Shown piece by piece: positions 17,351 through 25,990 of a stretch of 64,000 bases of DNA. The stretch is from an uncultured Acetatifactor sp. GTDB taxonomy: Bacteria > Bacillota > Clostridia > Lachnospirales > Lachnospiraceae. How positions within the stretch are numbered: position 1 is the first letter of the stretch; every line of letters starts with the position of its first letter. The notes beneath the pieces are model-generated. The model worked only from the letters and a program-made list of their open reading frames with translations, made no database searches and had not been told where the DNA came from. The stretch is taken from positions 1 to 64,000 of the forward strand of contig CAKRUB010000012.1 in the NCBI GenBank assembly GCA_934402375.1. Reading direction: 5' to 3'. The position numbers and the translations under genes were made by a program.

Positions 17351-18604
17351 CTAAAACTCCAAACTATCCGTATTAAGCAGAAAATATTTCATGCCCATAA
17401 TTACAAAGCCCTCATCATTTCTCCACGGCTTCTGGCTTCCGTTTACTATCACAAGCTTCTTAAAGGAATCCGGAATATTTCTAAACGAATTAAGCTCCTG
17501 TGTCTGCTTTTCCCCAGAAGTCATATCATAAGCAACTTGGACATAATATCTCTGACTGCCCTGATTGACTACAAAATCGACCTCAAATTGCTTACGAGTC
17601 GTTTTTCCTTCACAGTTCTTTGCATAAACCTCTACAATGCCGACATCCACATTATAGCCGCGCACAAGTAATTCATTATAAACAATATTCTCCATAATAT
17701 GCGTAGGCTCCTGCTGCCTGAAATTCAGTCTTGCATTTCTAAGCCCCACATCTGAAAAATAATATTTCTGGTTCGCGCCTACATATTTTCTTCCCTTAAT
17801 ATCGTATCGTTCCGCTTTGGAAATCAAAAAGGCCTCTGCCAGGTAATCAATATGGCGGGATATGGTTTTATTGCTATAATTGATACCCCGTTCGCTTTTA
17901 AAGGTATTTGATATTTTAGTCGGATTGGTAGGCGCTCCTATCGCAGAAGCCAGAATATCTACCAAAGTACCAATCTCATCAACATTTTGAAGCTTATTCC
18001 GCTCTACCACATCTTTGATATAAACATTAGTAAAAATGTTTTTCAGATACTCTGCCTTTTGACGTTCAACAGAAAACTGAGCAACCTGTGGAAGTCCACC
18101 ATAAGTCATGTATTCATCCCATGCATCATCATAATCTCCATCGTAAGCTGCATAAAATTCTGCAAAGGATAACGGGTATATTCTGATTTCATCTCCTCTG
18201 CCTCTAAACTCCGTTACAATATCACTTGACAGGAATTTAGAATTACTTCCGGTCACATACACATCAATATTGCCGATACGAAGCAGGCTGTTCAATACTT
18301 CCTCAAATCGGGGCAAAAACTGTACTTCATCTAAAAACAAGTAATACTTCTGATCATCTTTCATTGCATCTTTGATATACTGATAACACCTTTTTGGTTC
18401 CCTTAGCTCCTCATTGACAATACCATCAAAGGCAATTTCTATGATATGTTCGTTATCTATCCCACTCTCCAATAAAAACTTCTTAAACAGCACAAATAAA
18501 AGAAATGATTTTCCACATCTTCTGATCCCTGTGATAACCTTTATCATTCCATTATCTTTTCGTATCTTTAATTGTTCAAGGTATAAATCTCTTTTAATCT
18601 CCAT
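17351..18604 (-). CDS. AAA_14/DUF4143 ATP-binding protein (copy 1)
   Basis: A 417-residue AAA-like ATPase. The Walker A is GIRRCGKSF (about residues 29-37), the Walker B-like strand YYLFLDEVQF, then the helical lid, and a C-terminal DUF4143 region with VDFVVNQGSQRYYVQVAYDM, which resembles a degenerate PD-(D/E)xK nuclease fold. The family is widespread in anaerobes and archaea, usually as solitary genes; its role is unknown. The ATG at 18604 with AGGGAACAGTAAT is preferred over the open ATG at 18637, which lacks a site. Base composition is clearly more AT-rich than its neighbours, suggesting acquisition. A related gene lies at 33381-34580. Confidence 0.85.
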   Translation of the reverse strand: MEIKRDLYLEQLKIRKDNGMIKVITGIRRCGKSFLLFVLFKKFLLESGIDNEHIIEIAFDGIVNEELREPKRCYQYIKDAMKDDQKYYLFLDEVQFLPRFEEVLNSLLRIGNIDVYVTGSNSKFLSSDIVTEFRGRGDEIRIYPLSFAEFYAAYDGDYDDAWDEYMTYGGLPQVAQFSVERQKAEYLKNIFTNVYIKDVVERNKLQNVDEIGTLVDILASAIGAPTNPTKISNTFKSERGINYSNKTISRHIDYLAEAFLISKAERYDIKGRKYVGANQKYYFSDVGLRNARLNFRQQEPTHIMENIVYNELLVRGYNVDVGIVEVYAKNCEGKTTRKQFEVDFVVNQGSQRYYVQVAYDMTSGEKQTQELNSFRNIPDSFKKLVIVNGSQKPWRNDEGFVIMGMKYFLLNTDSLEF

Positions 18605-18651
18605 ATTACTGTTCCCTGTTTTTGTGTTATGACACATTTTTTAGTAATTGC

Positions 18652-18680
18652 ATTATAGCATTTAATTTTTATTTCATCAA
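18652..18680 (-). promoter_or_regulatory. Promoter of DUF4143 ATPase copy 1
   Basis: Minus-strand TTGATG (18675-18680) and TATAAT (18652-18657) are 17 bp apart. A perfect 12-bp palindrome GTGTAGCTACAC at 18699-18710 lies about 20 bp upstream of the -35 box and could be an operator. Confidence 0.6.
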
Positions 18681-18729
18681 TAGCCATTACTATTTTATGT
18701 GTAGCTACACGTTTTTATGCAGTAACCAC

Positions 18730-18782
18730 AAAAAGTAAAGGCATCAAAAACGCTGAAAAATCAACATCTTCAATGCCTTTAC
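18730..18782 (-). terminator. Terminator after tRNA-Trp
   Basis: Perfect 10-bp arms GTAAAGGCAT (18735-18744) and its complement 18773-18782, followed on the minus strand by TTTTTG. It lies 18 bp past the tRNA 3' end and separates it from the DUF4143 ATPase promoter. Confidence 0.8.
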
Positions 18783-18799
18783 AAGATTAATATTTTTAG

Positions 18800-18870
18800 C
18801 AGGGGAAGAGGGGATCGAACCCCCGTTAACGGTTTTGGAGACCGCCGCACTACCGCTGTACTATTCCCCT
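18800..18870 (-). tRNA. trpT: tRNA-Trp (anticodon CCA)
   Basis: Minus-strand cloverleaf of about 71 nt. The acceptor stem AGGGGAA (18864-18870) pairs with TTCCCCT (18801-18807), with discriminator G at 18800. The anticodon stem GCGGT/ACCGT has the loop CTCCAAA, giving anticodon CCA. The T arm GGGGGTTCGATCCCC is perfect. The terminal CCA is not encoded. Its own promoter lies upstream (18914-18943) and a terminator follows. Confidence 0.95.
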
Positions 18871-18913
18871 ATTGTATCTGCACCAGATTACCGATGCATC
18901 ACCAACGAAATAG

Positions 18914-18943
18914 ATTATACCACAGGTTATTCCTGTTTAGCAA
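18914..18943 (-). promoter_or_regulatory. tRNA-Trp promoter
   Basis: TTGCTA (18938-18943) and TATAAT (18914-18919), 18 bp apart, with an extended -10 TGG directly before TATAAT. A small inverted repeat ACAGG/CCTGT lies in the spacer. Confidence 0.6.
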
Positions 18944-18966
18944 GCAAAATTTTATTTTTTTATGCC

Positions 18967-20361
18967 TTATATCTCCTCCGCGTTCATTACAACATTGATC
19001 GCATCCTGAACCGTTCTGACGCCAATCACCCTGATCCCGCTGTTCTTCCGGCAGTCCTCTGTGCAGACATAAGGGACAATACAGGTGGTAAAGCCCAGCT
19101 TCTCCGCCTCCGCCACTCTCTGTCTCGCCATGCTGACCGCACGAACCTCGCCGCTTAAGCCGACCTCGCCAAAGGCGATCAGCTTCGGGTTCAGCGCCCT
19201 GTTACGGAAGCTGGACACGATAGCCAGCACGATTCCGAGATCGATCGCCGGCTCCATGATCTTTATGCCGCCCGTGATATTGACGTAGGCATCGCAGCTT
19301 GCAAGCTGCAGCCCGGAACGCTTCTCCAGAACCGCCATGAGGAGATTCACCCTGTTAAAATCCGTTCCCGTGGTCTGCCGCCTCGGAATGCCGAAATTAC
19401 TCTGGCAGACAAGCGCCTGAATCTCTACGAGAAGCGGTCTGGTTCCCTCCATTGTGCACGCCACTACAGAACCGCTCGCATTCTCCGGTCTGCCGTTCAG
19501 CATATATTCTGACGGATTCTGTACTTCGACAAGCCCCTGCTCCCGCATCTCAAAGACACCGATCTCATTCGTGGAGCCGAAACGATTCTTTACGCCACGC
19601 AGGATACGGTAGGAGGCGTGTCTGTCTCCCTCGAAGTAGAGCACGGTATCCACCATATGCTCAAGGACACGCGGGCCTGCAACAGTGCCCTCCTTCGTCA
19701 CATGACCCACAATGAATACGGAAACTCCAAGCCCCTTTGCCAGCTGTAATAAGATTCCTGTGGATTCCCGAACCTGTGACACGCTGCCCGGCGCCGCGGA
19801 AACATTCTCATTATACATGGTCTGGATAGAATCGATCACGACAGCCTCGGGCTTACTGCTTCGGATGACCTCCGTGATCTCGTCCAGATTCGTCTCGCAT
19901 AAAAGCTGCATCTCCCGCGTAAACTCTCCAAGCCGATCGGCGCGCATCTTGATCTGCGCCAGAGATTCCTCGCCGGATATGTACAGCACCTTGTGCCCTG
20001 CCCCCGAAAGATTCCGGCAGACCTGCAGCAGAAGCGTTGACTTTCCGATTCCCGGATCACCGCCTACCAGTGTCAGCGAGCCCTGTACAATACCGCCACC
20101 CAGCACCCTGTCAAGCTCACCGATGCCCGTGACAATCCTGCTCTCCTCACTGATGGAAATATCCGCAAGAGTACTCGGGGCAAGGCTGCTGCTTCTTCTG
20201 ACCGTCGATGCGGATGCTCCTCCCATGTGCGGTGTCTTACTCACAGTCTCCTCGACAAACGAATTCCATTCCTTACATCCCGGACACTGTCCCATCCACT
20301 TTGAAGATTCATATCCACAATTCTGGCAGAAAAAAACTGTCGCCGCCTTGCCCTTTGCCAT
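18967..20361 (-). CDS. radA: DNA repair protein RadA
   Basis: A RecA-like ATPase that helps process recombination intermediates. The 464-residue length is typical. The N-terminal C4 zinc finger is complete (Cys12, Cys15, Cys26, Cys29). The Walker A GGDPGIGKSTLLLQ lies near residue 100, the RadA-specific KNRFG motif is in VKNRFGSTNEIG, and the C-terminal Lon-like domain holds GGIKIMEPAIDLGIVLAIVSS. It follows an uncharacterised gene by 11 bp on the same strand, so the two may be co-transcribed. Confidence 0.96.
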   Translation of the reverse strand: MAKGKAATVFFCQNCGYESSKWMGQCPGCKEWNSFVEETVSKTPHMGGASASTVRRSSSLAPSTLADISISEESRIVTGIGELDRVLGGGIVQGSLTLVGGDPGIGKSTLLLQVCRNLSGAGHKVLYISGEESLAQIKMRADRLGEFTREMQLLCETNLDEITEVIRSSKPEAVVIDSIQTMYNENVSAAPGSVSQVRESTGILLQLAKGLGVSVFIVGHVTKEGTVAGPRVLEHMVDTVLYFEGDRHASYRILRGVKNRFGSTNEIGVFEMREQGLVEVQNPSEYMLNGRPENASGSVVACTMEGTRPLLVEIQALVCQSNFGIPRRQTTGTDFNRVNLLMAVLEKRSGLQLASCDAYVNITGGIKIMEPAIDLGIVLAIVSSFRNRALNPKLIAFGEVGLSGEVRAVSMARQRVAEAEKLGFTTCIVPYVCTEDCRKNSGIRVIGVRTVQDAINVVMNAEEI

Positions 20362-20372
20362 AGCTACCTCTT

Positions 20373-20786
20373 TTATACTCTCTCGATCTTAACCGGAACC
20401 TCGCCGGCAGCCTCAAGCTCTACGCTCAAAGAGAGCTTTCCGCCAAGTCCTGTCGTCATTGTTCCAACGCTCTTTCCGTCCACAAATACTTCGTACTCCG
20501 TATCATCATCCAGTCCGATGGTGATCTGTGCATCCTCATCGCCCTCTACAATGAATTCCACACCGTTTTCCTTCTCAACAAAATCGAGAACACTGGTTCC
20601 CGGCACGGACTCGTAGAGAAACAATCCGTTCTTTTCCAGTTTTGTCATTTCCTTGAAGGTCTTTACCTTCAACAGGTCTCCTGCGTGCTGAAAATCCTCC
20701 AGCTTTGCCTTCTGCTCCAGCTTGTGATTGCCAAAGCTGATCGCACCGCTCTTTTCGCTGCGGAGCAGTTCTTCTACAACTGCCAT
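20373..20786 (-). CDS. Conserved hypothetical protein (137 aa)
   Basis: Not recognised. Soluble, acidic, with beta-rich C-terminal half (ITIGLDDDTEYEVFVDGKSVGTM) that looks like a small beta-sandwich, and a helical N-terminus (MAVVEELLRSEKSGAISFGNHKLEQKAKLEDF). AGGAGGATATACAG precedes the ATG. It is 11 bp upstream of radA and 127 bp downstream of clpC on the same strand; no transmembrane segment or signal. Confidence 0.75.
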   Translation of the reverse strand: MAVVEELLRSEKSGAISFGNHKLEQKAKLEDFQHAGDLLKVKTFKEMTKLEKNGLFLYESVPGTSVLDFVEKENGVEFIVEGDEDAQITIGLDDDTEYEVFVDGKSVGTMTTGLGGKLSLSVELEAAGEVPVKIERV

Positions 20787-20913
20787 CTGTATATCCTCCT
20801 GTTCCTTTGTGGACTGCTGCAGGCAGCGCCCCGGACTCTTCCGGAATGCTCTGCCCTCATATGGATATTATAATCGAAAACGAACCCGTCCGCCATAAAT
20901 TTTTTCTAAAGTT

Positions 20914-23388
20914 TTACTCTTTCCGGTTCTTGACGTTAAACACGACTTTCCCGTTTTTCGGATCGCCCTTCTCCGCCTTGAAGCCGACGGACACGGTATC
21001 CCCGGGCTGCACCTTCTTCATCAGGATCTCCTCGGCAAGCGCATCCTCCACAACCGACTGGATCGCTCTCTTTAAAGGTCTCGCGCCCATCTTATTGTCC
21101 GCATACTTTGCAACAAGATGCTCCTTCAGCGCCGACGTCAGCGAGAGCCTGATGTCCATCTGCTCCTCACAGCGCTTGCAGAGATTCGCCGCCAGAAGGT
21201 TCACAATCGCCTTCATATCGTCATTGTTCAGCTGGTGGAACACAATAATATCATCGATACGGTTGATAAACTCCGGCTTGAAGCTCCGCTTTACCTCCTC
21301 CATGACACTCGACTTCATCTTTTCATAGTCGCGTTTCGCGTCTCCCGCCGTGGCAAAGCCGAGGTTCTTCGGGTCAACGATCCTCTGTGCTCCCGCATTG
21401 GAGGTCATAATCAGCACCGTATTCTTAAAGCTGACCTTTCTGCCCTTGGAATCCGTGATATGTCCATCATCCAGCACTTGCAGCAACACGTTAAACACAT
21501 CGGGATGTGCCTTCTCAATCTCGTCAAACAGCACTACGGAATACGGATTTCTGCGCACCTTCTCGCTGAGCTGTCCGCCCTCCTCAAATCCGACATAGCC
21601 GGGCGGTGAACCGATCATCTTCGAGACAGAATGACCTTCCATGTATTCCGACATATCGACTCTGATGATGGCATCCTCCGAGCCGAACATCGCCTCCGCC
21701 AGCGCCTTGGACAGTTCCGTCTTGCCCACACCGGTCGGTCCTAAGAACAGGAACGAACCGATCGGGCGCTTCGGATCCTTCAGCCCGACCCTGCCGCGTC
21801 TCATCGCCTTTGCGACCGCCTTTACGGCATCCTCCTGACCGATGACGCGCTTGTGCAGAATGCTCTCCAGCTTCAGAAGTCTCTCACTTTCCTTCTGTGC
21901 CAGCTTCTGCACCGGAATCTTTGTCCACATAGCGACCACATCCGCAATATCGTTCTCCCCGATTACTACGCGCCTTTCCGCCGCGCTGCTTTCCATCCGG
22001 CTCTTTGCACGCTCATATTTTTTCACAAGCTCATCCTGATTCCGCTTGATCTCAGTAGCCTGTGTGAATGCCTCCATACGGATCGACCGCTCGATCTGGA
22101 GATCCATCTTCTTAATCTGCTCCAGCATTGCGGTCAGCTTATCCGGCACATCTGCAGAGCGAAGTCTCGCTCCGGCAGCCGCCTCGTCAATGAGGTCGAT
22201 CGCCTTATCCGGAAGGTTGCGGTCATTGATATAGCGCGCCGACAGCCTCACCGCCGCTTCAACCGCTTCCGAGGTGATCGTCACCTGATGATGCTCCTCA
22301 TATTTTCCCTTGATTCCCTCCAGTATGCGGATGGCTTCCTCCTCGGTCGGCTCCTCCACATTGACCGGCTGGAACCGGCGCTCCAGTGCCGCATCCTTTT
22401 CGATATATTTCCGATATTCCGCAATGGTCGTTGCACCGATCATCTGCAGTTCGCCTCTTGCGAGCGAAGGTTTCAGAATGTTAGATGCATCGATAGCGCC
22501 CTCCGCACCTCCTGCGCCGATAATCGTGTGAAGCTCATCCAGAAACAGAATCACATTGCCGTCGTCAATCACCTCACGGATGACTTTTTTAATGCGTTCC
22601 TCAAATTCGCCTCTGTATTTACTTCCCGCAACCATGCCCGAGAGATCGAGCGTCAGCACTCTCTTGTCCTTGACTGTAAAGGGAACCTTTCCCTCCACAA
22701 TCCGAAGTGCAAGCCCCTCGACAACAGCCGTCTTACCTACTCCCGGTTCACCGATCAGGCATGGATTATTTTTCGTCCTTCTGCTGAGGATCTGCACCAG
22801 ACGGCGTATCTCGTCCTCTCTCCCGATCACCGGGTCGAGCTTTCCATCCCGCGCCATGGCGGTCAGGTCTCTGCTATACTGGCTGAGTGTGGACGGTCTG
22901 CTCTTACCCTGTGCCTTTCTTCCGAGATCCTCTTTATAGAGATTGCCATCCTGCCCCATCGCAATCAGTGTATCCACATAAATCTTCTGGATGTTGACTC
23001 CCAGCGTGCCGAGCAGCCGCACTGCAACATTGTCTCCCTCTTTAATCAGCGCAAGAAGAAGGTGCTCCGTTCCCGTCTTCTTCTGTCCGAATCTGGCAGC
23101 CTGTCTGTGTGCCTCCTCCAGAACCTTCTGCGCTCTCGGCGAGTAACCGCTTCGTTCACGGATGCCCACACCGCCCTCGAAGGCAATGGATTCCCTGATC
23201 ATGTCCATCACCTTGGAAAGCTCCACAGAATTTTCCGTAAGAATCTTCTGTGCCACACCCGTCTGTTCCTTTAACAGTCCCACAAGAATATGCTCTGTTC
23301 CCACATATCCCTGTTTCAGACTGGACGCGCAGCGCGAGGCCGCTTTCAATGCCTCCTGCGCATTATCAGTAAACTGCGACTGCATCAT
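20914..23388 (-). CDS. clpC: Clp protease ATP-binding subunit ClpC
   Basis: The 824-residue AAA+ unfoldase feeds substrates to ClpP. Two Clp_N repeats (residues 1 to about 145) recruit adaptors. AAA1 has Walker A GEPGVGKT (about residue 210) and [16 protein letters not shown]-like middle segment follows near residue 410-440, as in ClpC rather than ClpB. AAA2 has [16 protein letters not shown] (about 550) and the sensor region. GGAGGAAATGA precedes the ATG. Only 12 bp separate it from a GntR-family gene upstream; the usual ctsR-mcsA-mcsB partners are missing here. Confidence 0.95.
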   Translation of the reverse strand: MMQSQFTDNAQEALKAASRCASSLKQGYVGTEHILVGLLKEQTGVAQKILTENSVELSKVMDMIRESIAFEGGVGIRERSGYSPRAQKVLEEAHRQAARFGQKKTGTEHLLLALIKEGDNVAVRLLGTLGVNIQKIYVDTLIAMGQDGNLYKEDLGRKAQGKSRPSTLSQYSRDLTAMARDGKLDPVIGREDEIRRLVQILSRRTKNNPCLIGEPGVGKTAVVEGLALRIVEGKVPFTVKDKRVLTLDLSGMVAGSKYRGEFEERIKKVIREVIDDGNVILFLDELHTIIGAGGAEGAIDASNILKPSLARGELQMIGATTIAEYRKYIEKDAALERRFQPVNVEEPTEEEAIRILEGIKGKYEEHHQVTITSEAVEAAVRLSARYINDRNLPDKAIDLIDEAAAGARLRSADVPDKLTAMLEQIKKMDLQIERSIRMEAFTQATEIKRNQDELVKKYERAKSRMESSAAERRVVIGENDIADVVAMWTKIPVQKLAQKESERLLKLESILHKRVIGQEDAVKAVAKAMRRGRVGLKDPKRPIGSFLFLGPTGVGKTELSKALAEAMFGSEDAIIRVDMSEYMEGHSVSKMIGSPPGYVGFEEGGQLSEKVRRNPYSVVLFDEIEKAHPDVFNVLLQVLDDGHITDSKGRKVSFKNTVLIMTSNAGAQRIVDPKNLGFATAGDAKRDYEKMKSSVMEEVKRSFKPEFINRIDDIIVFHQLNNDDMKAIVNLLAANLCKRCEEQMDIRLSLTSALKEHLVAKYADNKMGARPLKRAIQSVVEDALAEEILMKKVQPGDTVSVGFKAEKGDPKNGKVVFNVKNRKE

Positions 23389-23400
23389 TCATTTCCTCCG

Positions 23401-23769
23401 TCATTTATAGTCTTCATAGATTTCTTCAATCAGCTCATGTATCTCTTCCTTGGTTATGTTCTTGCAGCTGCCTTTAGCAAGGATTACCTGTAGTTCCTTT
23501 TTTAATTCCGCCAAAGTGCTCATTTTATCCACGTCAACCGCGATCACCACACCCTTGCGCCGATCCACCTTGACATAGCCCTCCTGCTTCAGAACAGTAT
23601 ATGCCTTGTTGACAGTGTGCATATTGATGCCAATCGTATCGGCAAGCTGTCTCACACTGGGAAGAGAATCTCCCTCTTTAAACTGATCTGTGGCGATTCC
23701 CATAATAATCTGGTTGCGGAGCTGCATATACAGAGCTTCGCCGCTGCTAAAGTCAATCTCAATGATCAT
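23401..23769 (-). CDS. GntR family (YtrA-type) regulator
   Basis: A short 122-residue regulator with an N-terminal winged helix (LYMQLRNQIIMGIATDQFKEGDSLPSVRQLADTIGINMHTVNKAYTVLKQEGYV, residues 14 to about 65) and a small helical C-terminus, the size of the YtrA subfamily, which has no large ligand domain. It is first in an operon with clpC (12 bp gap) and probably autoregulates through an operator overlapping its -10 box (23782-23800). AAGGAGGAAACC precedes the ATG. In many Firmicutes clpC is controlled by CtsR; here this protein may take that position, which is inference. Confidence 0.9.
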   Translation of the reverse strand: MIIEIDFSSGEALYMQLRNQIIMGIATDQFKEGDSLPSVRQLADTIGINMHTVNKAYTVLKQEGYVKVDRRKGVVIAVDVDKMSTLAELKKELQVILAKGSCKNITKEEIHELIEEIYEDYK

Positions 23770-23781
23770 GGTTTCCTCCTT

Positions 23782-23819
23782 GTTATATCCATATTATAAC
23801 AGAGGTCTGTCCGTGTCAA
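23782..23819 (-). promoter_or_regulatory. GntR-clpC promoter with operator
   Basis: Consensus minus-strand promoter: TTGACA (23814-23819), 17 bp, TAATAT (23791-23796). The perfect inverted repeat GTTATA (23795-23800) / TATAAC (23782-23787), 7-nt spacer, covers the -10 box and is a plausible binding site for the GntR protein. Confidence 0.75.
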
Positions 23820-23833
23820 TGTCTATACCAGAC

Positions 23834-23861
23834 AAAAGGGACACTCGCAAGAGCGTCCCTT
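23834..23861 (-). terminator. Terminator after SH3 gene
   Basis: Arms 23851-23861 and 23836-23846 (AAGGGACGCTC / GAGTGTCCCTT on the minus strand, one G-T pair), loop TTGC, followed by TTTTG. It lies 12 bp past the SH3-protein stop and just before the GntR-clpC promoter. Confidence 0.8.
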
Positions 23862-23873
23862 ACCTTAAAAGCC

Positions 23874-25478
23874 TTATTCGTCTTCCCCGTCATAGTTCAG
23901 AAATTCAAATTCAAACTCATCATCGTCATCTGCCATGAAGTTCTTCGACTGCCAGCTCTGCTGCCCCTTCTGGACACCATCTGCCGGTTTTTTCGCCTGA
24001 TGTCCGGTCTGCGGCGCTCCTGCCGGTCTCGCCTGTCCGCCATTCTGCGGCGCTCCTGCCGGTCTCGCCTGACCGCCATTCTGCGGCGCTCCTGCCGGTC
24101 TCGCCTGTCCGCCGTTCTGGGATGCTCCTGCCGGTCTTGCCTGTCCACCGTTCTGGGATGCTCCTGCCGGTCTTGTCTGTCCGCCGTTCTGGGATGCTCC
24201 TGCCGGTCTTGCCTGTCCACCGCTCTGCGGCGCTCCCGCCGGTCTCGCTCCTGCCGGTTTCGTCTGTCCGCCATTCTGCGGCGCTCCCGCCGGTCTCGCC
24301 CCTGCCGGTTTCGTCTGCCCGCCGTTCTGCGGTGCTCCTGCCGGTCTCGCTCCCGCCGGTCTTCCGGGCTGGTTTCCTTTTTCCGCTCCGACAGTATGCA
24401 TCACCCGCTGCTGGGGTCCCGCAGGACGATTCTCTCCGCGTCTCTTCAAGGTCTCCTTCTCGACCTGATTAAAATACGCGTCATCGTTCATATCCTTAAT
24501 TTTTAAAATCAATACCGCAATACCGGCAGCCGCTGCCACCAGCAGGAAAATCAGGATGATGATAACGATTTTCTGGGATTTTACCGTCTTGTTTGCCTGC
24601 TCATATGCCTGTGCATTCTGCGCCACTGTATCGAAAATTCCCTGAATGCTCTGCTGTTCATTCTTGACATAGTCAACCAGATACCATTCTCCGTCAACAA
24701 GCGCGGTATCATAGTCCTTTGTAACCGCCGGTTCCGGGTCTGTCGCCGGTTCCGGATCGGTCGTCGGGTCCTCTGTCGGCTGCTCCGGTGTCGGTTCCTC
24801 AACATAAGGAGTGAGTTCTCCCGAGAGGGACACGAAATCCGACCTTATAAAGCCCTCCACATCCGAGCCGTTCGCATTAAAGCTCACCTTATACCATACC
24901 TTGCCATCTGTGCCGTTTGCTGTTCCCGTTACGGTCAGAACCAGTCCGTTGGATGCCGTTGTCACAATCTGGCTTGTCGTAGAAGCATTTCCGCGGATTC
25001 TGACGGATGCGCCCCCGGTAACAGTAGCGCTCACCGGATTTACCACTGTCACGTCAATCGGCGTCTCATTAGACGGTGTCGTCGTAGTGGTTGTATTCGA
25101 TCCACTGTTATTTGTCGTAGCTTCCACAAGCGTCACAGTCGGCGGCGTTGTCCCATCTGTGATTGTTACCAGATCAGACCGGATATAGCCCAGCGTATCA
25201 GCATTCACAAAGGTCTGATACCAGACATAACCGTCACTGCCCTGCACCTGATTATTGATTGTGATCACCTTGTCCTTCTCGGTGCTGCCGAGAACCTCAC
25301 TGCTTGTGCTCGGCTCCTTACGGATCTTCGCACTCGCTGCTATGACCGTTGCCTGACTCTGGGCATGGCTGACAATTGCAAAGCTGTCCACGCAAAATCC
25401 CATGACAACCGCCAGCATCAATGCCAGAAGCCCCATAAGGATTCTCTGTCCATTTCGTACTTTCTCTGCTCTCTTCAT
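23874..25478 (-). CDS. Membrane SH3-domain protein with Pro/Ala/Gly/Gln repeat tail
   Basis: A 534-residue protein. An N-terminal hydrophobic segment (about 15-40, MGLLALMLAVVMGFCVDSF) serves as signal or anchor. Two bacterial SH3 domains follow (ASAKIRKEPSTSSEVLG.. and GASVRIRGNASTTSQIV..), which usually contact peptidoglycan, then a Pro/Glu/Thr linker and a second membrane segment IVIIILIFLLVAAAAGIAVLIL (about 302-323). The tail (about 370-492) is a repeat of 12- and 17-residue units rich in PAGAPQNGGQ, ending in the acidic DDDDEFEFEF. By topology the tail would be cytoplasmic. AAAGGAAAACAT precedes the ATG; 20 bp behind the zinc-ribbon gene. Confidence 0.85.
   Translation of the reverse strand: MKRAEKVRNGQRILMGLLALMLAVVMGFCVDSFAIVSHAQSQATVIAASAKIRKEPSTSSEVLGSTEKDKVITINNQVQGSDGYVWYQTFVNADTLGYIRSDLVTITDGTTPPTVTLVEATTNNSGSNTTTTTTPSNETPIDVTVVNPVSATVTGGASVRIRGNASTTSQIVTTASNGLVLTVTGTANGTDGKVWYKVSFNANGSDVEGFIRSDFVSLSGELTPYVEEPTPEQPTEDPTTDPEPATDPEPAVTKDYDTALVDGEWYLVDYVKNEQQSIQGIFDTVAQNAQAYEQANKTVKSQKIVIIILIFLLVAAAAGIAVLILKIKDMNDDAYFNQVEKETLKRRGENRPAGPQQRVMHTVGAEKGNQPGRPAGARPAGAPQNGGQTKPAGARPAGAPQNGGQTKPAGARPAGAPQSGGQARPAGASQNGGQTRPAGASQNGGQARPAGASQNGGQARPAGAPQNGGQARPAGAPQNGGQARPAGAPQTGHQAKKPADGVQKGQQSWQSKNFMADDDDEFEFEFLNYDGEDE
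24000..24366. repeat. Coding minisatellite in the SH3 gene
   Basis: About nine imperfect tandem units of 36 or 51 bp, each coding for PAGA(P/S)Q(N/S)GGQ(A/T)(R/K), some with an extra PAGAR. Units differ by a few substitutions. Such arrays change length by slippage or recombination. Confidence 0.85.
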
Positions 25479-25497
25479 ATGTTTTCCTTTCCCGGGG

Positions 25498-25953
25498 CTA
25501 ACCTCTGTTGCGCATAAAACGTCTCTGTCCGTCCTCGCCCTTCTGTCCCGTGCCCTTCACCTGTATATCCTTCTTGATCTTTTCACGCTGCTGCGACTCC
25601 AGATTCCTGTGAATTGCCGTCTCACATTCCGGACAGTACTGCCCATACCGGATTGCCTTTCCACACAGCTCACAATGAAGAAATGTCCTTGAGTCGGCTG
25701 TCACCTCCAGACGTCCATCCTTCAGCATCTGCCGGATCGCTCTCTGGGATACTCCGACAGCATCCTCTATCTGTGCCGCCGTCGCACCATGGTGCTCTTC
25801 AATATACATCCGCACCTTGCCATAGTCATCATAATCCACCGCTCCGCAGTCCTCGCAGTGATATTCCCCAACGCCCTTAAATATCATCACACCCCCGCAC
25901 TTCTTACATACGCGGGGAATATGGTATTGTTCCTCTAAAAGAAATCCACTCAT
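25498..25953 (-). CDS. Double zinc-ribbon / helix-turn-helix protein
   Basis: A 151-residue protein with two treble-Cys zinc ribbons flanking a short DNA-binding-like helix pair. The first ribbon is CKKCGG...HCEDCG (residues about 16-37), the second HCELCGKAIRYGQYCPEC (about 93-110), and the middle (GATAAQIEDAVGVSQRAIRQMLKDGRL) resembles a helix-turn-helix. The arrangement recalls the flagellar-operon protein YvyF (TIGR03826-like), but no flagellar gene is near. GGAGGAAACGGCAT precedes the ATG. Between purD and the SH3 gene. Confidence 0.75.
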   Translation of the reverse strand: MSGFLLEEQYHIPRVCKKCGGVMIFKGVGEYHCEDCGAVDYDDYGKVRMYIEEHHGATAAQIEDAVGVSQRAIRQMLKDGRLEVTADSRTFLHCELCGKAIRYGQYCPECETAIHRNLESQQREKIKKDIQVKGTGQKGEDGQRRFMRNRG

Positions 25954-25990
25954 ATGCCGTTTCCTCCACGCTCCGACACCATCCCTCCGA

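Noticed and set aside
21853-23274. 473-codon open frame opposite clpC
   Set aside because: Antisense shadow of a highly conserved gene; no ribosome-binding site or domain.
24000-24366. Regular ~36-bp repeats that could suggest a CRISPR array
   Set aside because: The units are contiguous with no unique spacers and encode an in-frame Pro/Ala/Gly/Gln tail of the SH3 protein.
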